In this document: positions 12,138-22,235 of the stretch, one piece after another
Numbering within the stretch: the first letter of the stretch is position 1
Layout of the letters: every line of letters begins with the position of its first letter
Assembly (NCBI RefSeq): GCF_964204645.1
Contig: NC_134026.1
Span: 11,436,450-11,500,449, forward strand
Source: Tubulanus polymorphus
Lineage: Eukaryota; Nemertea; Palaeonemertea; Tubulaniformes; Tubulanidae
DNA length: 64,000 nucleotides
Direction of reading: 5' to 3'
The notes under the pieces: model-generated
What the model saw: only the letters and a program-made list of their open reading frames with translations
Database searches by the model: none
Told to the model about the DNA's origin: nothing
Position numbers and translations under genes: made by a program

Positions 12138-12823
12138 ATGGAGTCAGAACAAGCACAAAGTATCAATATTACAAATAGTGTTGTAAATACATACTATAAG
12201 ATTCGTTCAAAATGTGAATTAAGTAAATCATTAGCAGAATATTATAAAAATAAGACTAAGAGAGATAGTATACAAAGTTACTGTAAAAGTTGCATAAAAG
12301 TAGTTAATAAACAATATTATATAAATAATGCTGAAAAATGCAAAAATAATAATAAACAATATCAAGCAAATAATCCAGAAAAATGTAATGAAAAAAATAA
12401 ACGTTGGCGAGCTAATAATCGTGAACAATATAATGATTATAGTAATAATTTTCAAAAAGAAAGGTGTCAAACAGATTTTAATTTTAAAATTAAACAGCGT
12501 TTGAGTTCTAGATTAACAAAATTATTCAGGAAAGATAATCACTCAGTTACACTAATTTGTTAGGTTGTTCAGATGAATTCTTAAAATCATGGATTGTATA
12601 TCAGTTTGACGATAAAATGAATATGAATAATTATGGTGATTATTTTCAAATAGATCATGTATTACCAGTATCTAAATTTAACATGAACGATGAATACAAT
12701 CAGAAGTTAATATGGAATTGGAAGAACCTGAGACTTTTAGAAAAAGTAGAACATATTAGGAAAGGAAATAAACTTGATTTACAGTTGTATTTAGATCAGC
12801 TGGATAAAGCAGACATTTGTTGA
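12138..12823 (+). pseudogene. HNH endonuclease with N-terminal Cys cluster, frameshifted
   Basis: The first 141 codons (12138-12563) give an N-terminal Cys-containing segment (SKCELSKS ... SYCKSC), then Asn/Lys-rich repeats around YxxNNxEKC, then a basic segment. The frame is then lost and resumes one frame over from about 12550 to 12823. The second part carries the HNH nuclease core: QIDHVLPVSKF (first His), WNWKNLRLL (Asn) and EHIRKGNK (last His). This architecture matches HNH genes of giant viruses, phages and their relatives. Without the single frameshift the product would be about 227 residues. It is adjacent to a terminal repeat of the virus-like element, but lies on what should be that repeat's outer side, so belonging to the element is unproven. 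Confidence 0.75.
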
Positions 12824-13711
12824 ATAATGGAATAGTAGCTCACAGAATGAACCGCAGACTGAGATTTAATCTGCAGTTAGAATAAGAGCCCGATAACGCC
12901 CAGTCTATATAACTGCCTGTATATCCAAACATCTGTTGCGCGTTCACACCGTTCAGTTGCAAGGTAGTAATTAATTTGAATATTGATTGATCGAACGTTT
13001 TAATAAACAAGCATGCATTCAGTTGTAAAGAAATAATCAATTTCATTATAAACGAACACCTGTTACCAACGCGCCAGACAGTGTTTGGCTAGTTGGCAGT
13101 TAGTAATAAGCGCGCAATGCATAAGCACAGGATTTCTCTCTCGAAACACAATTCAGAGTTACAGTTTACAGTTCTAAATGTAAGTACCGTTTTTGTTGTT
13201 ATTAAGACGTCGGGAAAGGTGACTACTAAATTTGAAACCTTTAAATATATTTAAGTGCATTAATTCATATTTAACAACAAGGCTGTGACTTTTGAGTACT
13301 CCGGAGCTGTAATAAAGTGAGATACGAGACACTTCCCAAAATCACAAGCAATGATTTGACTCGTGCTAAATTCTAACATAAACCGGGTTCAACTTCAAGT
13401 TAATTATATTCTACGCTAGATATCTTTTAGATAACAAAATGAAGACAATTGCCATTTGAATCAAGAAAGTGAAGATGGGTGTGGAATCAGAAATTATGAA
13501 TGTTTCATCGAAAGAGACTGTAGCTGTTTTGTCATACTGTATAGACTTCCAATCTATAATATTTGCCGGAATTGCAGTTGCGCGTACATTCGTCGTTCGG
13601 TCGTTGTTAATGGTGATAGCTGTTCTGTATTGATTGGTTACAGTTCTATGTTTGAATGTTGTAGGCCTATGTTTGAATGTTGACGCCATGTGTGTTTGTT
13701 AGAACAATGGC

Positions 13712-13735
13712 AAAGCGGTCCTGTAGGACCGCTTT
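13712..13735. repeat. 24-bp near-perfect palindrome
   Basis: AAAGCGGTCC, centre TGTA, GGACCGCTTT: eleven paired bases around a two-base centre, followed by TTCTATTG. The 3' flank CTATTG is shared with the hairpin family at 14150 and 29262. Confidence 0.85.
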
Positions 13736-14149
13736 TCTATTGTTCTCAATTATTCTATTTTCGATCGCTACAATTTGCATAATAAATATATGTGTTTATG
13801 AAATCGACCAGCATTTTGGTTAAATTAATTTTCAGCTTCAGGATGTAATATCGAGAATCCGAAATGACTTATCTGGACAATTTAATTGCTCCTATAGATA
13901 GACAAAAGTAGTGTGATATTGAATCCTAATTTAAATAAAAAGTATTAAAAATTACATATTTTAACTAGCTAGTGAATTCTATTATATTTTTAATATTTTC
14001 TAATGCAATTCTAATTAACACTAGATTAAATAGATTGTAATAAGAATTGAATAAAAATTACATAACTTCAAATAGCTAGTATTTAAAATTCTCTAACTTA
14101 ACTAAATAGTATTAACCCAAAGAGTTACTAGTATCATTTTAGAATAATT

Positions 14150-14179
14150 AGGGTTTTCTGTTATTTCACAGAAAACCCT
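14150..14179. repeat. Single copy of AGGGTTTTCTGT hairpin
   Basis: Left arm AGGGTTTTCTGT, loop TATTTC, right arm ACAGAAAACCCT (12-bp perfect stem), followed by ATTG and CGCGTGATTATTATT, the same order as in the array at 29262-29470. Confidence 0.85.
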
Positions 14180-14344
14180 ATTGATATCCGCGTGATTATT
14201 ATTATTATTATTTTCTTCCACACTATTTTTACCAAAAGAACATAGGCTTTGTTACCTTACCGCTGTTTCATATACAATCCATATAATATCGTTCAGCTCA
14301 CTGAGATCTACAAATAGCCCGCGTGTTTTTTCACGAATCATCGT

Positions 14345-15030
14345 TACAAAAGCGCTGTCGGGCCGTAAACATCGAAAATTTAGCCCCATTCAATGCGGCG
14401 ACATGTTTTTCGAGTCGTCATCCCGAAATCAACCCGCAGGCCGACTGTCACTTCGATTATCAATTCAAGTATAAATGAACTAATTTATTGCCGCAGACTA
14501 CAAATTCAGTCGCGGTCTTCAAACAGTGATTTTAACAATAGCCCATTTTCCTCATCAAATCATATTACCGATACACTGGAAATTGACTACTTTAGATTTT
14601 AAAAGCACTGTCGAGCCGTGAACATCGACGAATCGACGTGTGTTACTACATCGTCGTTCCGGGGATCAGCTGCGAGTTTCTCCTCATCATGAGAATCAAA
14701 TCGAGTACAAATTAATTTATTACTACCAGTAATTTGGCTGCGGGTTTCAAGGAGTTAGTATAACAATACCTATTTTTCTTTACCGAATTAACCGAGTATT
14801 TACTAAGATAAATCTTTAGTGTACCGAGGAATCGTAGGCCTAAACTAAACACGCCGAAGAGATATAGCGGAGAAAAGCTGTTATGTCGACGAGGTATCAA
14901 AATAAAAGAATATATTACTTTATTCGGCCGCGGGCTTCAACCTCTATATCAATACCATCAATACTCTATATTTCCTACAGTACATACCGATCATTGTCAA
15001 ATGCACAAGGTATTTACTAAATACAAGTAT
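14345..15030. repeat. Diverged tandem repeat, about 255-bp unit
   Basis: Blocks starting near 14350, 14600 and, more weakly, 14870 share landmarks in order: GCxCTGTCG, GCCGT(A/G)AACATCG, AATTTATT, a GGC(T/C)GCGGGTTTCAA-like segment and TTTACTAA. The copies are well diverged, so the array is old. Non-coding. Confidence 0.5.
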
Positions 15031-15142
15031 ATAACACATAATCCTTTCCGTATGCTGGACTCACACTTGACATTCGGAGTAAGCGTTCGCTGTGGGGGAA
15101 AGGGATCGTTCGCTGTGTCGCTTCAAATGAGGGCGACATTAT

Positions 15143-17140
15143 GACAAAACGACAAAACTAAAATAATGCGACAAAACAATAATTTTGGTTTTGTCGCCCT
15201 CGACAATTCATTATTTTGGTTTTATCGCCCGCGACAATTCATTATTTTGGTTTTATCGCCCGCGACAATTCATTAATTTGGTTTTGTCACCCGCGACAAA
15301 TCAATATTTTGGTTTTCTTGCTCATGCCAATTCAATATTTTGGTTTTATGGCCCACGACAATTCATTATTTTGGTTTTATCGCCCGCAAAAATTGATTAT
15401 TTTGGTTTTATCGCCCGCAACAATTCATTAGTTTGGTTTTTTCGCCCGCGACAATTCAAGATTTTGGTTTTTCTGCCGCGACAATTCATTTTTTGGATTT
15501 GTCGCCCGCGACAATTCATTATTTTGGTTTTATCGCCCGCGACAATTCATTATTTTGGTTTTATCACCCGCGACAACTCATTAATTTGGTTTTGTCGCCC
15601 GCGACAATTCATTATTTTGGTTTTATCGCCCGCGACAATTCATTATTTTGGTTTTATCGCCCGCGACAATTCATTATTGAGGTTTTGTCGCACACGACAA
15701 TGGCGACAATTCAAGATTTTGGTTTTATCGCCCGCGACAATTCATTTTTTGGATTTGTCACCCACGACAATTCAATATTTTGGTTTTATCGCCCGCGACA
15801 ATTCATTATTTCGGTTTTATCGCCCGCGACAATTTTTTTCTCTTTTTGTCGCGGTTTTATCGCCTGCGACACTTCAATATTTTGGTTTTATCGCCCGCAA
15901 CAATTCATTATTTCGGTTTTATCGCCCGCGACAATTTTTTTCTCTTTTTATCGCGGTTTTATCGCCTGCGACACTTCAATATTTTGGTTTTGTCGCCCGC
16001 GACAATTCATGATTTTGGTTTTATCGCCCGCGACAATTCATTTTTTTGGTTTTATCGCCAGCGACAATTTATTATTTTGGTTTTATCGCCCGCAACAATT
16101 CATTAGTTTGGTTTTTTCGCCCGCGACAATTCAAGATTTTGGTTTTATACTTTGTTTTTGTTGCCCGCGACAATTTTTTTTTTGGTTTTGTCGCCCGCAA
16201 CAATTCAATATTTTGGTTTTGTCGCCCGCAACAATTCATTATTTTGGTTTTATCGCCCGCGACAATTCAATATTTTAGTTTTATCGCCTGCGATAATTCA
16301 TTATTTTGGTTTTATCGCCCGCGACAATTCAATATTTTGCTTTATCGTCCGCGACAATTCATTATTTCGGTTATGTCGCTCGAGGCAATTCATTATTTTG
16401 GTTTTATCGTCCGCGAAAATTTATTATTTTGGTTTTGTCGCTCGAGACAATTCATTATTTTGGTTTTATCGCCCGCGACAATTCACCATTTTGGTTTTGT
16501 CGCCCGCAACAATTCATTATTTTGGTTTTGTCGCCCCGACAATTCTTTTTTTGGTTTTATCGCCCGCGACAATTCATTAGTTTGGTTTTGTCGCCCGCGA
16601 CAATTCACCATTTTGGTTTTGTCGCCTGGACAATTCACCATTATGGTTTTGTCGCCCGCAACAATTCATTATTTTGGTTTTGTCGCCCCGACAATTCTTT
16701 TTTTGGTATTGTCGCCCGCGACAATTCATTAGTTTGGTTTTGTCGCCCGTGACAATTCAATATTTTGGTTTTGTCACCCGCGACAATTCATTATTTTGGT
16801 TTTATCGCCCGCAACAATTCATTATTTTGCTTTTGTCGCCCGCGACAATTCATTATTTTGCTTTTGTCGCCCGCGACAATTCATTATTTTGCTTTTGTCG
16901 CCCGCGACAATTCATTATTTTGCTTTTGTCGCCCGCGACAATTCACCATTTTGGTTTTGTCGCCTGGACAATTCACCATTATGGTTTTGTCGCCCGCAAC
17001 AATTCATTATTTTGGTTTTGTCGCCCCGACAATTCTTTTTTTGGTTTTGTCGCCCGCGACAATTCATTAGTTTGGTTTTGTCGCCCGTGACAATTCAATA
17101 TTTTGGTTTTGTCACCCGCGACAATTCATAATTTTGGTTT
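15143..17140. repeat. 31-bp minisatellite, roughly 60 copies
   Basis: The unit core is TTTTGGTTTTGTCGCCCGCG followed by ACAATTCATTA. Because 31 is not a multiple of 3 and the unit has no stop in one strand's frames, long open frames of up to 281 codons arise in all plus frames; these are artefacts, not proteins. Every unit contains TGTCG-CCCG-CGACA, a 5-bp stem hairpin. Variants include G to A (TATCG), CCCCG and CTCGAG forms. At the left edge, inverted partial units occur (GCGACAAAAC facing GTTTTGTCGC at 15168-15191). Variant blocks are duplicated inside the array (see findings). Confidence 0.95.
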
Positions 17141-17214
17141 TGTCCCCGTGGTTTTGTCGGAACATTAAGTTTTTTGGTCGAACAGTGTGTTAAGGTCGTT
17201 TTGGAAATTTACTC

Positions 17215-17495
17215 GGTCTGATATATTTTGGATTACTGTCTATGTCATTTGTCAGGACATTAAACAGAAGACGACTTAGGATACTACCTTGCGTGACTCC
17301 ACTAGTTAGACCGTCTCATTCCAAGATGAGGCGTTCCGTTGATTTCGGTTACAAGTTTCCGTTCAGAGATAACTGCTGAGCCATTTTAACGACCTATCAT
17401 TGATACTGTTTCCTAATAGACTCTTTAGTAATGGCTGATGTTGAACCTTATCAAATGCTTTGTTGAAATCCACCGTTGAACAGGATTCTAAGACT
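17215..17495 (-). pseudogene. Fragment of non-LTR retrotransposon reverse transcriptase
   Basis: On the minus strand, in shifting frames, are VDFNKAFDKVQHQPLLKSLL, then LKWLSSYL, then a frameshifted SGVTQGS-like segment and LFNV-like residues: the fingers and palm of a LINE reverse transcriptase (DFxKAFDxVxH is the usual motif A region). Only about 90 codons are present, with frameshifts and stops. Its 5' edge is joined to a 60-bp sequence that recurs at 30669-30732. The clade cannot be named from so little. Confidence 0.65.
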
Positions 17496-17718
17496 GTGCA
17501 GAAAACCCGTTATCGCTGCTTTGCAGCTATATTTTATATTGAAGTTTGAAAATTAAAAATATATAACCTTTATTATTTTCCAACTTACTCACATATTAGT
17601 TGGAAAATTAGAAATGTATTGGTTGAAAATGTAAAATTAATTGTATAAATAATATTTACTTTAAGAAAGGGGTTTTAAGTATTTAATACGTATTTAATGC
17701 GTATTTAATACGTGGGTT

Positions 17719-17753
17719 TTAAGTATTTATGTATTTAATACATAAATACTTAA
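17719..17753. repeat. 35-bp palindrome just past the ATPase stop
   Basis: TTAAGTATTTATGTATT, one central T, then the exact reverse complement (17-bp arms). It lies 10 bp beyond the stop of the minus-strand ATPase frame and beside direct repeats of GTATTTAATACG. It could be a 3'-end hairpin for the transcript or a remnant of the element's end; neither is shown. Confidence 0.7.
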
Positions 17754-17762
17754 ATTATGATT

Positions 17763-18392
17763 TTATTTTATGAATTTATATTCATAGGGAAATTGAAGCC
17801 TCAGTAATAATTTTGAACCTTTATTATTCTTTAATTTATTCATATATTCATCGTGTAATTCAGTAGGTATAATTTGATTTTCGTCCAATGATTGTTGCAT
17901 AGATTTTCTATCTTTGTCATCGAATAAAACTAAAAATCTAATGTTTTCTCTAAAATCTTTAACAATTGAATCATATTTTAACAATTGAATCAGAATTTTT
18001 GATTTAAAACCCATGTTGTTATCGCAAAATGTCTACCAGAAAAAGCTAAATAACATAATTCACTTTCTCTAATTTTTGAATCATGTAAATTTGCACAATC
18101 ATCAATGATGAATAAGGTATTTGATCCTTTGTAAATATCTAATGCTATTTTTATACAATTATCTTAATTTTCTTTTACTGTTTTTAGGATCTAAAATAAT
18201 AAACTTTTTTATCTCAACTATATTCCTATTATACGTTTTATTCATTTCATAAGTAGGGCAGAATAATATATTATCAAAATGATTCTTATAAATAGTTCCT
18301 AACAAATCTAATACAAAATGTGTTTTACCACAATTTGTTACTCCAGTTATTAACATATTATGCGGTTCAAATATAAATACATCTTTATTCAT
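17763..18392 (-). pseudogene. A32-like DNA-packaging ATPase of Polinton-like provirus
   Basis: ATG at 18392. The first frame (77 codons) holds the Walker A loop LITGVTNCGKTHFVLDLL at about residues 14-31. After a frameshift near 18175 the next frame carries a Walker B strand, LFIIDDCANLHD, and a segment resembling the sensor region (LAFSGRHFAITTWVL). A second shift near 18020 leads to the C-terminal part (17763-18014). This is the FtsK/HerA-type packaging ATPase family of Polintons, adintoviruses and nucleocytoplasmic large DNA viruses; it pumps genomes into capsids. Its ATG overlaps the integrase stop by 8 bp. Two frameshifts make it non-functional. Confidence 0.8.
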
Positions 18393-19472
18393 TTATTCTT
18401 TTAATTTTACTAGATAAAATCAATTCATATTCATTAAATTTATCATCATACCCTTTATATTTCGCCAAAGAATACTTTTTTCCTTTAAGAGTTTTTGTTT
18501 TCAAAACTTTTTCTATTTTATATTCTATTTCATCTGGATTTGGTAATTCTTGTTCATAAAAATAACCTTATATTTCTTCATCTTTTAAATCTTCTAATTT
18601 ATAAACAAAAGGTTTAGTTTATATTATCTTAATTTTAATTATTTCTTCAGTAAAATTTGGAGTATAACCTTTATAAAATGTTTTTTGATATTTAGATATT
18701 CTAACGTGTTGTCCAATTTTAGATTTAGGTTCTCCGAAATCATGTGTAACAAACGCACCATATAATTATTCCAAACTATTTCTGAATTATCTTCTTTTCT
18801 AGCCTGTATAGGTTTCATACCAATACTTGAATGTTTAGAATTATTATAACCTTTCACTAAATCATCTAAATCATCTAACACATCGATATATTCATATGTT
18901 TCATTAGCAGTAAAATATTTTCACATTCTCATTTTCAATGTTTTATTAAATCTTTCTATAATAGATGCTTTTTCATATGAGTGCGTTGAAAAATAATCTA
19001 CATCGTTATCAGATAATGATTTTTTTAAATGTTTATTATAAAATTCTTTACCTTCCTCAAATTGTATTTTATCGGGAATAGCTTCTTTAAATATTAATTT
19101 GAACGCATTAGTAACTTCTATACCGGATTTATGTTTGATTGGTATACTCCATGCGTATCTACTGAATATATGTATAACATTTAATATCCAAAAATATCCT
19201 TTATTGTATTCTTCTAAGTTCTTCATATCAATTAAATCTGCTTGCCATTGTTGATCGATGTATGAAACCATAACTTTTCTTGTTAAATAAGTTTTATCCA
19301 TTTTCTCATAGATTTGATATGTTGGTTGATTTTGTAACCATAATTTTAATTCACTATATTTTATATTTTCTTTATCAGATTTTATTTTATCCCATAATTC
19401 TGAAACACTAGAATATGATACTTCACTCTCTGGGTTATAATATAAATCTCTTAAATATTGTTCCTTTTTCAT
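18385..19472 (-). pseudogene. Retroviral-type integrase with C-terminal chromodomain, provirus
   Basis: ATG at 19472. Residues 1-183 are open and include QWQADLIDM (first catalytic Asp, about residue 79), IQFEEGKEFYN (where the second Asp is expected but Glu is read) and KASIIERFNKTL (catalytic Glu). After a stop near 18921 the same protein continues (18639-18881: YNNSKHSSIG, a usual post-core motif). After a shift it ends in YKIEKVL ... KGKKYSLAKYKGYDD, a chromodomain-like segment at about 18400-18500, with one more stop. The DDE integrase plus chromodomain is typical of Polinton/Maverick elements and inserts the element DNA in the host genome. The stop at 18385-18387 overlaps the ATPase start. 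Multiple lesions: not active. Confidence 0.85.
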
Positions 19473-19606
19473 CTCATTTTAATCCATTAATAATAATCTT
19501 GTTTGATTTTCAATGATTTTATCATTTGATTTATTTTCTGGTATAATAGGTTTATAATCACTATAGTTTATAATTACTATCATCATGGTCATTATCAGGT
19601 AGGCTA

Positions 19607-19976
19607 CCACCATGATACGATATCACCAATAAAGATAGATCATTTTATTAAATTTCACCAGAGTTGTTTATTGCAATTGCATTCAGAAAAATCGTTCTGT
19701 TTTTGTTTCATTATTCAGTAGGGCCTAGCTACATGCGGAAAAATGGGTTTTTGTATCCAAATCTTGATTGATATAAATATCTTGGCTGGGACATGATGGA
19801 AAACATCAGAATAAACTAGTTTCGTCTTTTTAACAGAATTGCATTAATGAGGTTTAACAGTACAAATAGCCTAGGCTAAATCGTTCGGCAGAAAATAGAT
19901 TCATTCTCGGGAATAAAATCGTATTAGACAAATAGACCTTTAAGTCTGTGGTCCTCCCAATCAACATCGTTATAGA
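19607..19976 (-). repeat. Dispersed repeat R1, left copy (inverted)
   Basis: About 370 bp whose reverse complement matches 26066-26995 from ATTGATTGGGAGGACCACAG through CTGCCGAACGATT, CATGTCCCAGCCAA, ATCAATCAAGATTTGG to GATATCGTATCATGG. It separates the integrase from the remaining provirus genes and is clearly not viral in composition. No ORF; likely a non-autonomous transposon. Confidence 0.8.
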
Positions 19977-20039
19977 AGATTTGCCGACAGATGTAATACA
20001 TTATAACCACTTAATACCACAGTATAATCTACCAATGCT

Positions 20040-20408
20040 TCAAGGCCCATGGGCCTCTTGTTTATCTTTGTATTCTATAGGTTTAATATTTGAAAATTTT
20101 ATTACACCAGTAGAAATTAATGTCATTATTCCACCTAATTGAAAGGATGCGTATCCAACCCATTTCTGTAATTCTGTCATAACTAAATAATCATTTTTTA
20201 AATCAGTATATAATTTATTTTCATCATCAATTGGTATTATCCGGTTTCATAATTAACAATAACATTTAACTATTCCGTCACTAATAGAATCGTTTATTCT
20301 AGCAAATCTAGCTTCTTCGTATATTTTAAAATATTTGATTACTTTTTCTTTGTTCATATTATCTAATTCTTGAAAAGATATAATTCTACTTAACAATTCT
20401 GAAAAAAC
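20040..20408 (-). pseudogene. Small conserved provirus protein, broken
   Basis: The minus-strand frame reads LSRIISFQELDNMNKEKVIK, then ARFARINDSISDG, is shifted near 20240-20270, and continues NDYLVMTELQKWVGYASFQ and GGIMTLISTGVIKF to a stop at 20040-20042. The start is missing (cut by the inserted non-viral block at 20410). The last part is amphipathic to hydrophobic and may associate with membrane. The function is unknown; the position between capsid and integrase genes and AT-rich codons mark it as a provirus gene. Confidence 0.45.
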
Positions 20409-20409
20409 T

Positions 20410-20663
20410 CAAATGAAAAGTCTGGCTAATGAAGACGAAATGCTCAGACGAAATTTTCAAAAAAATCTTAATTTTTCTCAATAAAATTGATAATTGTGAT
20501 TGATCGTTGCAAGTCAGAACCAGTTAATCACTAATTAACATGCATTTTAATAAATCTGATTCCTCCTTCACAGTGAACTTGGCTTTAACCTAGTAGAGGT
20601 TACTAGCCCATGTAGGCCTATGTATATGCATAGGCCTAACATCCGGACAGATTCGTCGTAGGC
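20410..20663. other. Non-viral insertion inside provirus
   Basis: About 250 bp of higher GC and host-like composition between two provirus genes. It contains TAGGCCTATG, TATA, GCATAGGCCTA at about 20612-20637, an imperfect palindrome of a motif frequent in this window. Non-coding. Probably a small transposon or recombination scar. Confidence 0.5.
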
Positions 20664-21068
20664 CTATTCAATAACAACCCTCCTAAATATCGTAAATTTT
20701 GTTTTGAAGTTCAATCCAATGAGTCCGTTAATAAACGAAAATTCACCATTACAATATCCACAATAATTTCTATTTTCACTATAATTTAATATTATTTCAT
20801 TATTAGACGTAGAAGGAATAAAATTATTCGATGTAGAAGGAATAACATTATTAGATGTAGAGGGAATAACATTATTATCAATTTCATTACTTAAATTATC
20901 TACAACACCACTTATATTATCATCGATTTCCATTAGTTTAGTTATATAATTATTGAAAATAGGATCAAATATCAAAGCTATATTACAAGGTATTACATTA
21001 ACATAGGCCATCATTATTTTCATGTTTATCAATGTATGGAATATGTTTATATACTTTACCTTCATCCA
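20664..21068 (-). pseudogene. Provirus gene downstream of capsid, with VIPSTSNN repeats
   Basis: An ATG at 21066-21068 overlapping the capsid stop gives about 24 codons before a stop. A second frame stays open from there to 20664 and contains three tandem copies of an octapeptide around VIPSTSNN (codons near 20815-20880), then YCGYCNGEFSFINGL near the end, a Cys-x2-Cys pair. The function is unknown. The Ser/Thr/Asn repeat looks like a flexible linker. A frameshift near 21005 separates the two parts. Confidence 0.4.
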
Positions 21069-22235
21069 TTTATTATAAAATTTGTTATTAAAGATGATTT
21101 TATTAATACATAACACATAACACTGTGTAATTGAGAATTTGTTATATTTAATTGCGTGTCAGATATGATATAAATGTGCATTTTGAAATTTAAACTTCCT
21201 TTCTTCTTTTTCATGAATAATTGTATTCCATCTTTAGTGTTCTGCAGTTTTTTACCAGAACCATGTAATAAGTTATCCTCTGTTGATCTAAAATCTAACC
21301 ATAATGCATATTTCTTTCCGGTATAATAATCAATTTGATTAATATTACAATTTTCAGATTTACAATTTTCAGTTTATTTTTTTCATTCATAAAATGTTTT
21401 CTAATTTCTGGCCACTGATCTATCATTCTCATTCCTTGGCAAAATATTTTATTTGCTAAACCTTCAATTGTTATTTCTACTTTTGATATTTCAGGATTAT
21501 AATAATTATCAACCTGTATTGCACAATTAGAATATGTTGCAATGGTAAAAAATATTAATATACCTTTAATAGATCTTCTTGGGAAGTTGATATTCTCATT
21601 GATTATTTCATCATTTGCATTAATAGTTAGTTTTAAATTCATCAATATAATCGTATAATAATGAAAATGCAAATGTTATTTCGAATATAATATCTCCTTG
21701 AATTGCATATTTATATAAAGGCGCATTATTATTTATCAATTCAAAGTCTAATGGAATTTTATATTTACTACCATAAATCTTTTTAATCAAATTATCTGCG
21801 GTACGAGTTACTATTGCCTCATTAGCTCCTGATCTTAATTTATTTTGGTTTTCTGATTGGATGCCTTGAAATATCATATTATTTCTATTTTCTTTTGTTA
21901 ACCATAAATCTTTATAATGCATAAATAAATTATAATCATCTAATGAAAAAACTGTTTCTGGCCCAATCTTTATAGTTAATTTTTTAATCAAATATCTACT
22001 AACATTATCTACAACATAAATATTATCATGGTCAGTTACTTTTATATCAGCTGATAAATAAATACTATTTGGAACATAAAAAGTATTTTATGTTAGTATG
22101 TGTTAATCGAGGGATTCTAACATACAAAGTTTCATCAGGATTAATATTAGAAGGATTATGAGTAATTATATGATGAGATCTTTCTGCTTTAATTGCATTA
22201 GAATTCTTAGAAGGATTTATATAACTCCCACTCAT
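21062..22235 (-). pseudogene. Double jelly-roll major capsid protein of Polinton-like provirus
   Basis: ATG at 22235, stop at 21062-21064, about 390 codons spread over all three frames with shifts near 22088, 21650 and 21310. Segments in order: DETLYVRIPRL; DNVSRYLIKKLTIKIG; FQGIQSENQNKLRSGA; KIPLDFELINNNAPLYKYA (a strong family signature); FPRRSIKGILIFF; a C-terminal DFRSTEDNLLHGSG and DTQLNITNSQ. These landmarks and their order match the major capsid protein family found in animal Polinton/adintovirus-like elements (recognised from memory; a profile search would settle it). The product would build the icosahedral shell. The start directly follows the stop of the upstream membrane gene (TAA then ATG). 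Not expressible as one protein now. Confidence 0.75.

Larger units (their letters stand above)
11605..12329. repeat. Large palindrome, 302-bp perfect arms
   Basis: Left arm 11605-11906 and right arm 12028-12329 are reverse complements with no mismatch by base-by-base reading. Between them lie diverged arms of a terminal repeat and an AT-rich core. The perfection of the arms against the many mutations nearby implies recent formation or ongoing gene conversion. Confidence 0.9.
12830..14340. other. Unassigned DNA with two perfect hairpins
   Basis: No gene recognised. It contains the palindrome at 13712-13735 and the hairpin at 14150-14179, and a short ATT microsatellite at about 14188-14212. 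Overlapping open frames on both strands near 13411-13689 look like chance. Confidence 0.5.

Noticed and set aside
12231-12470. Minus-strand hydrophobic frame of 79 codons
   Set aside because: Antisense of the Asn/Lys-rich part of the HNH gene.
15185-17131. Overlapping plus-strand frames of 71-281 codons rich in FGFIARDNS-type repeats
   Set aside because: They are the same 31-bp noncoding unit read in three frames; no start context, codon bias or domain, so no protein is claimed.
19948-20142. Plus-strand 64-codon frame
   Set aside because: Antisense to the provirus frame ending at 20040 and to R1.
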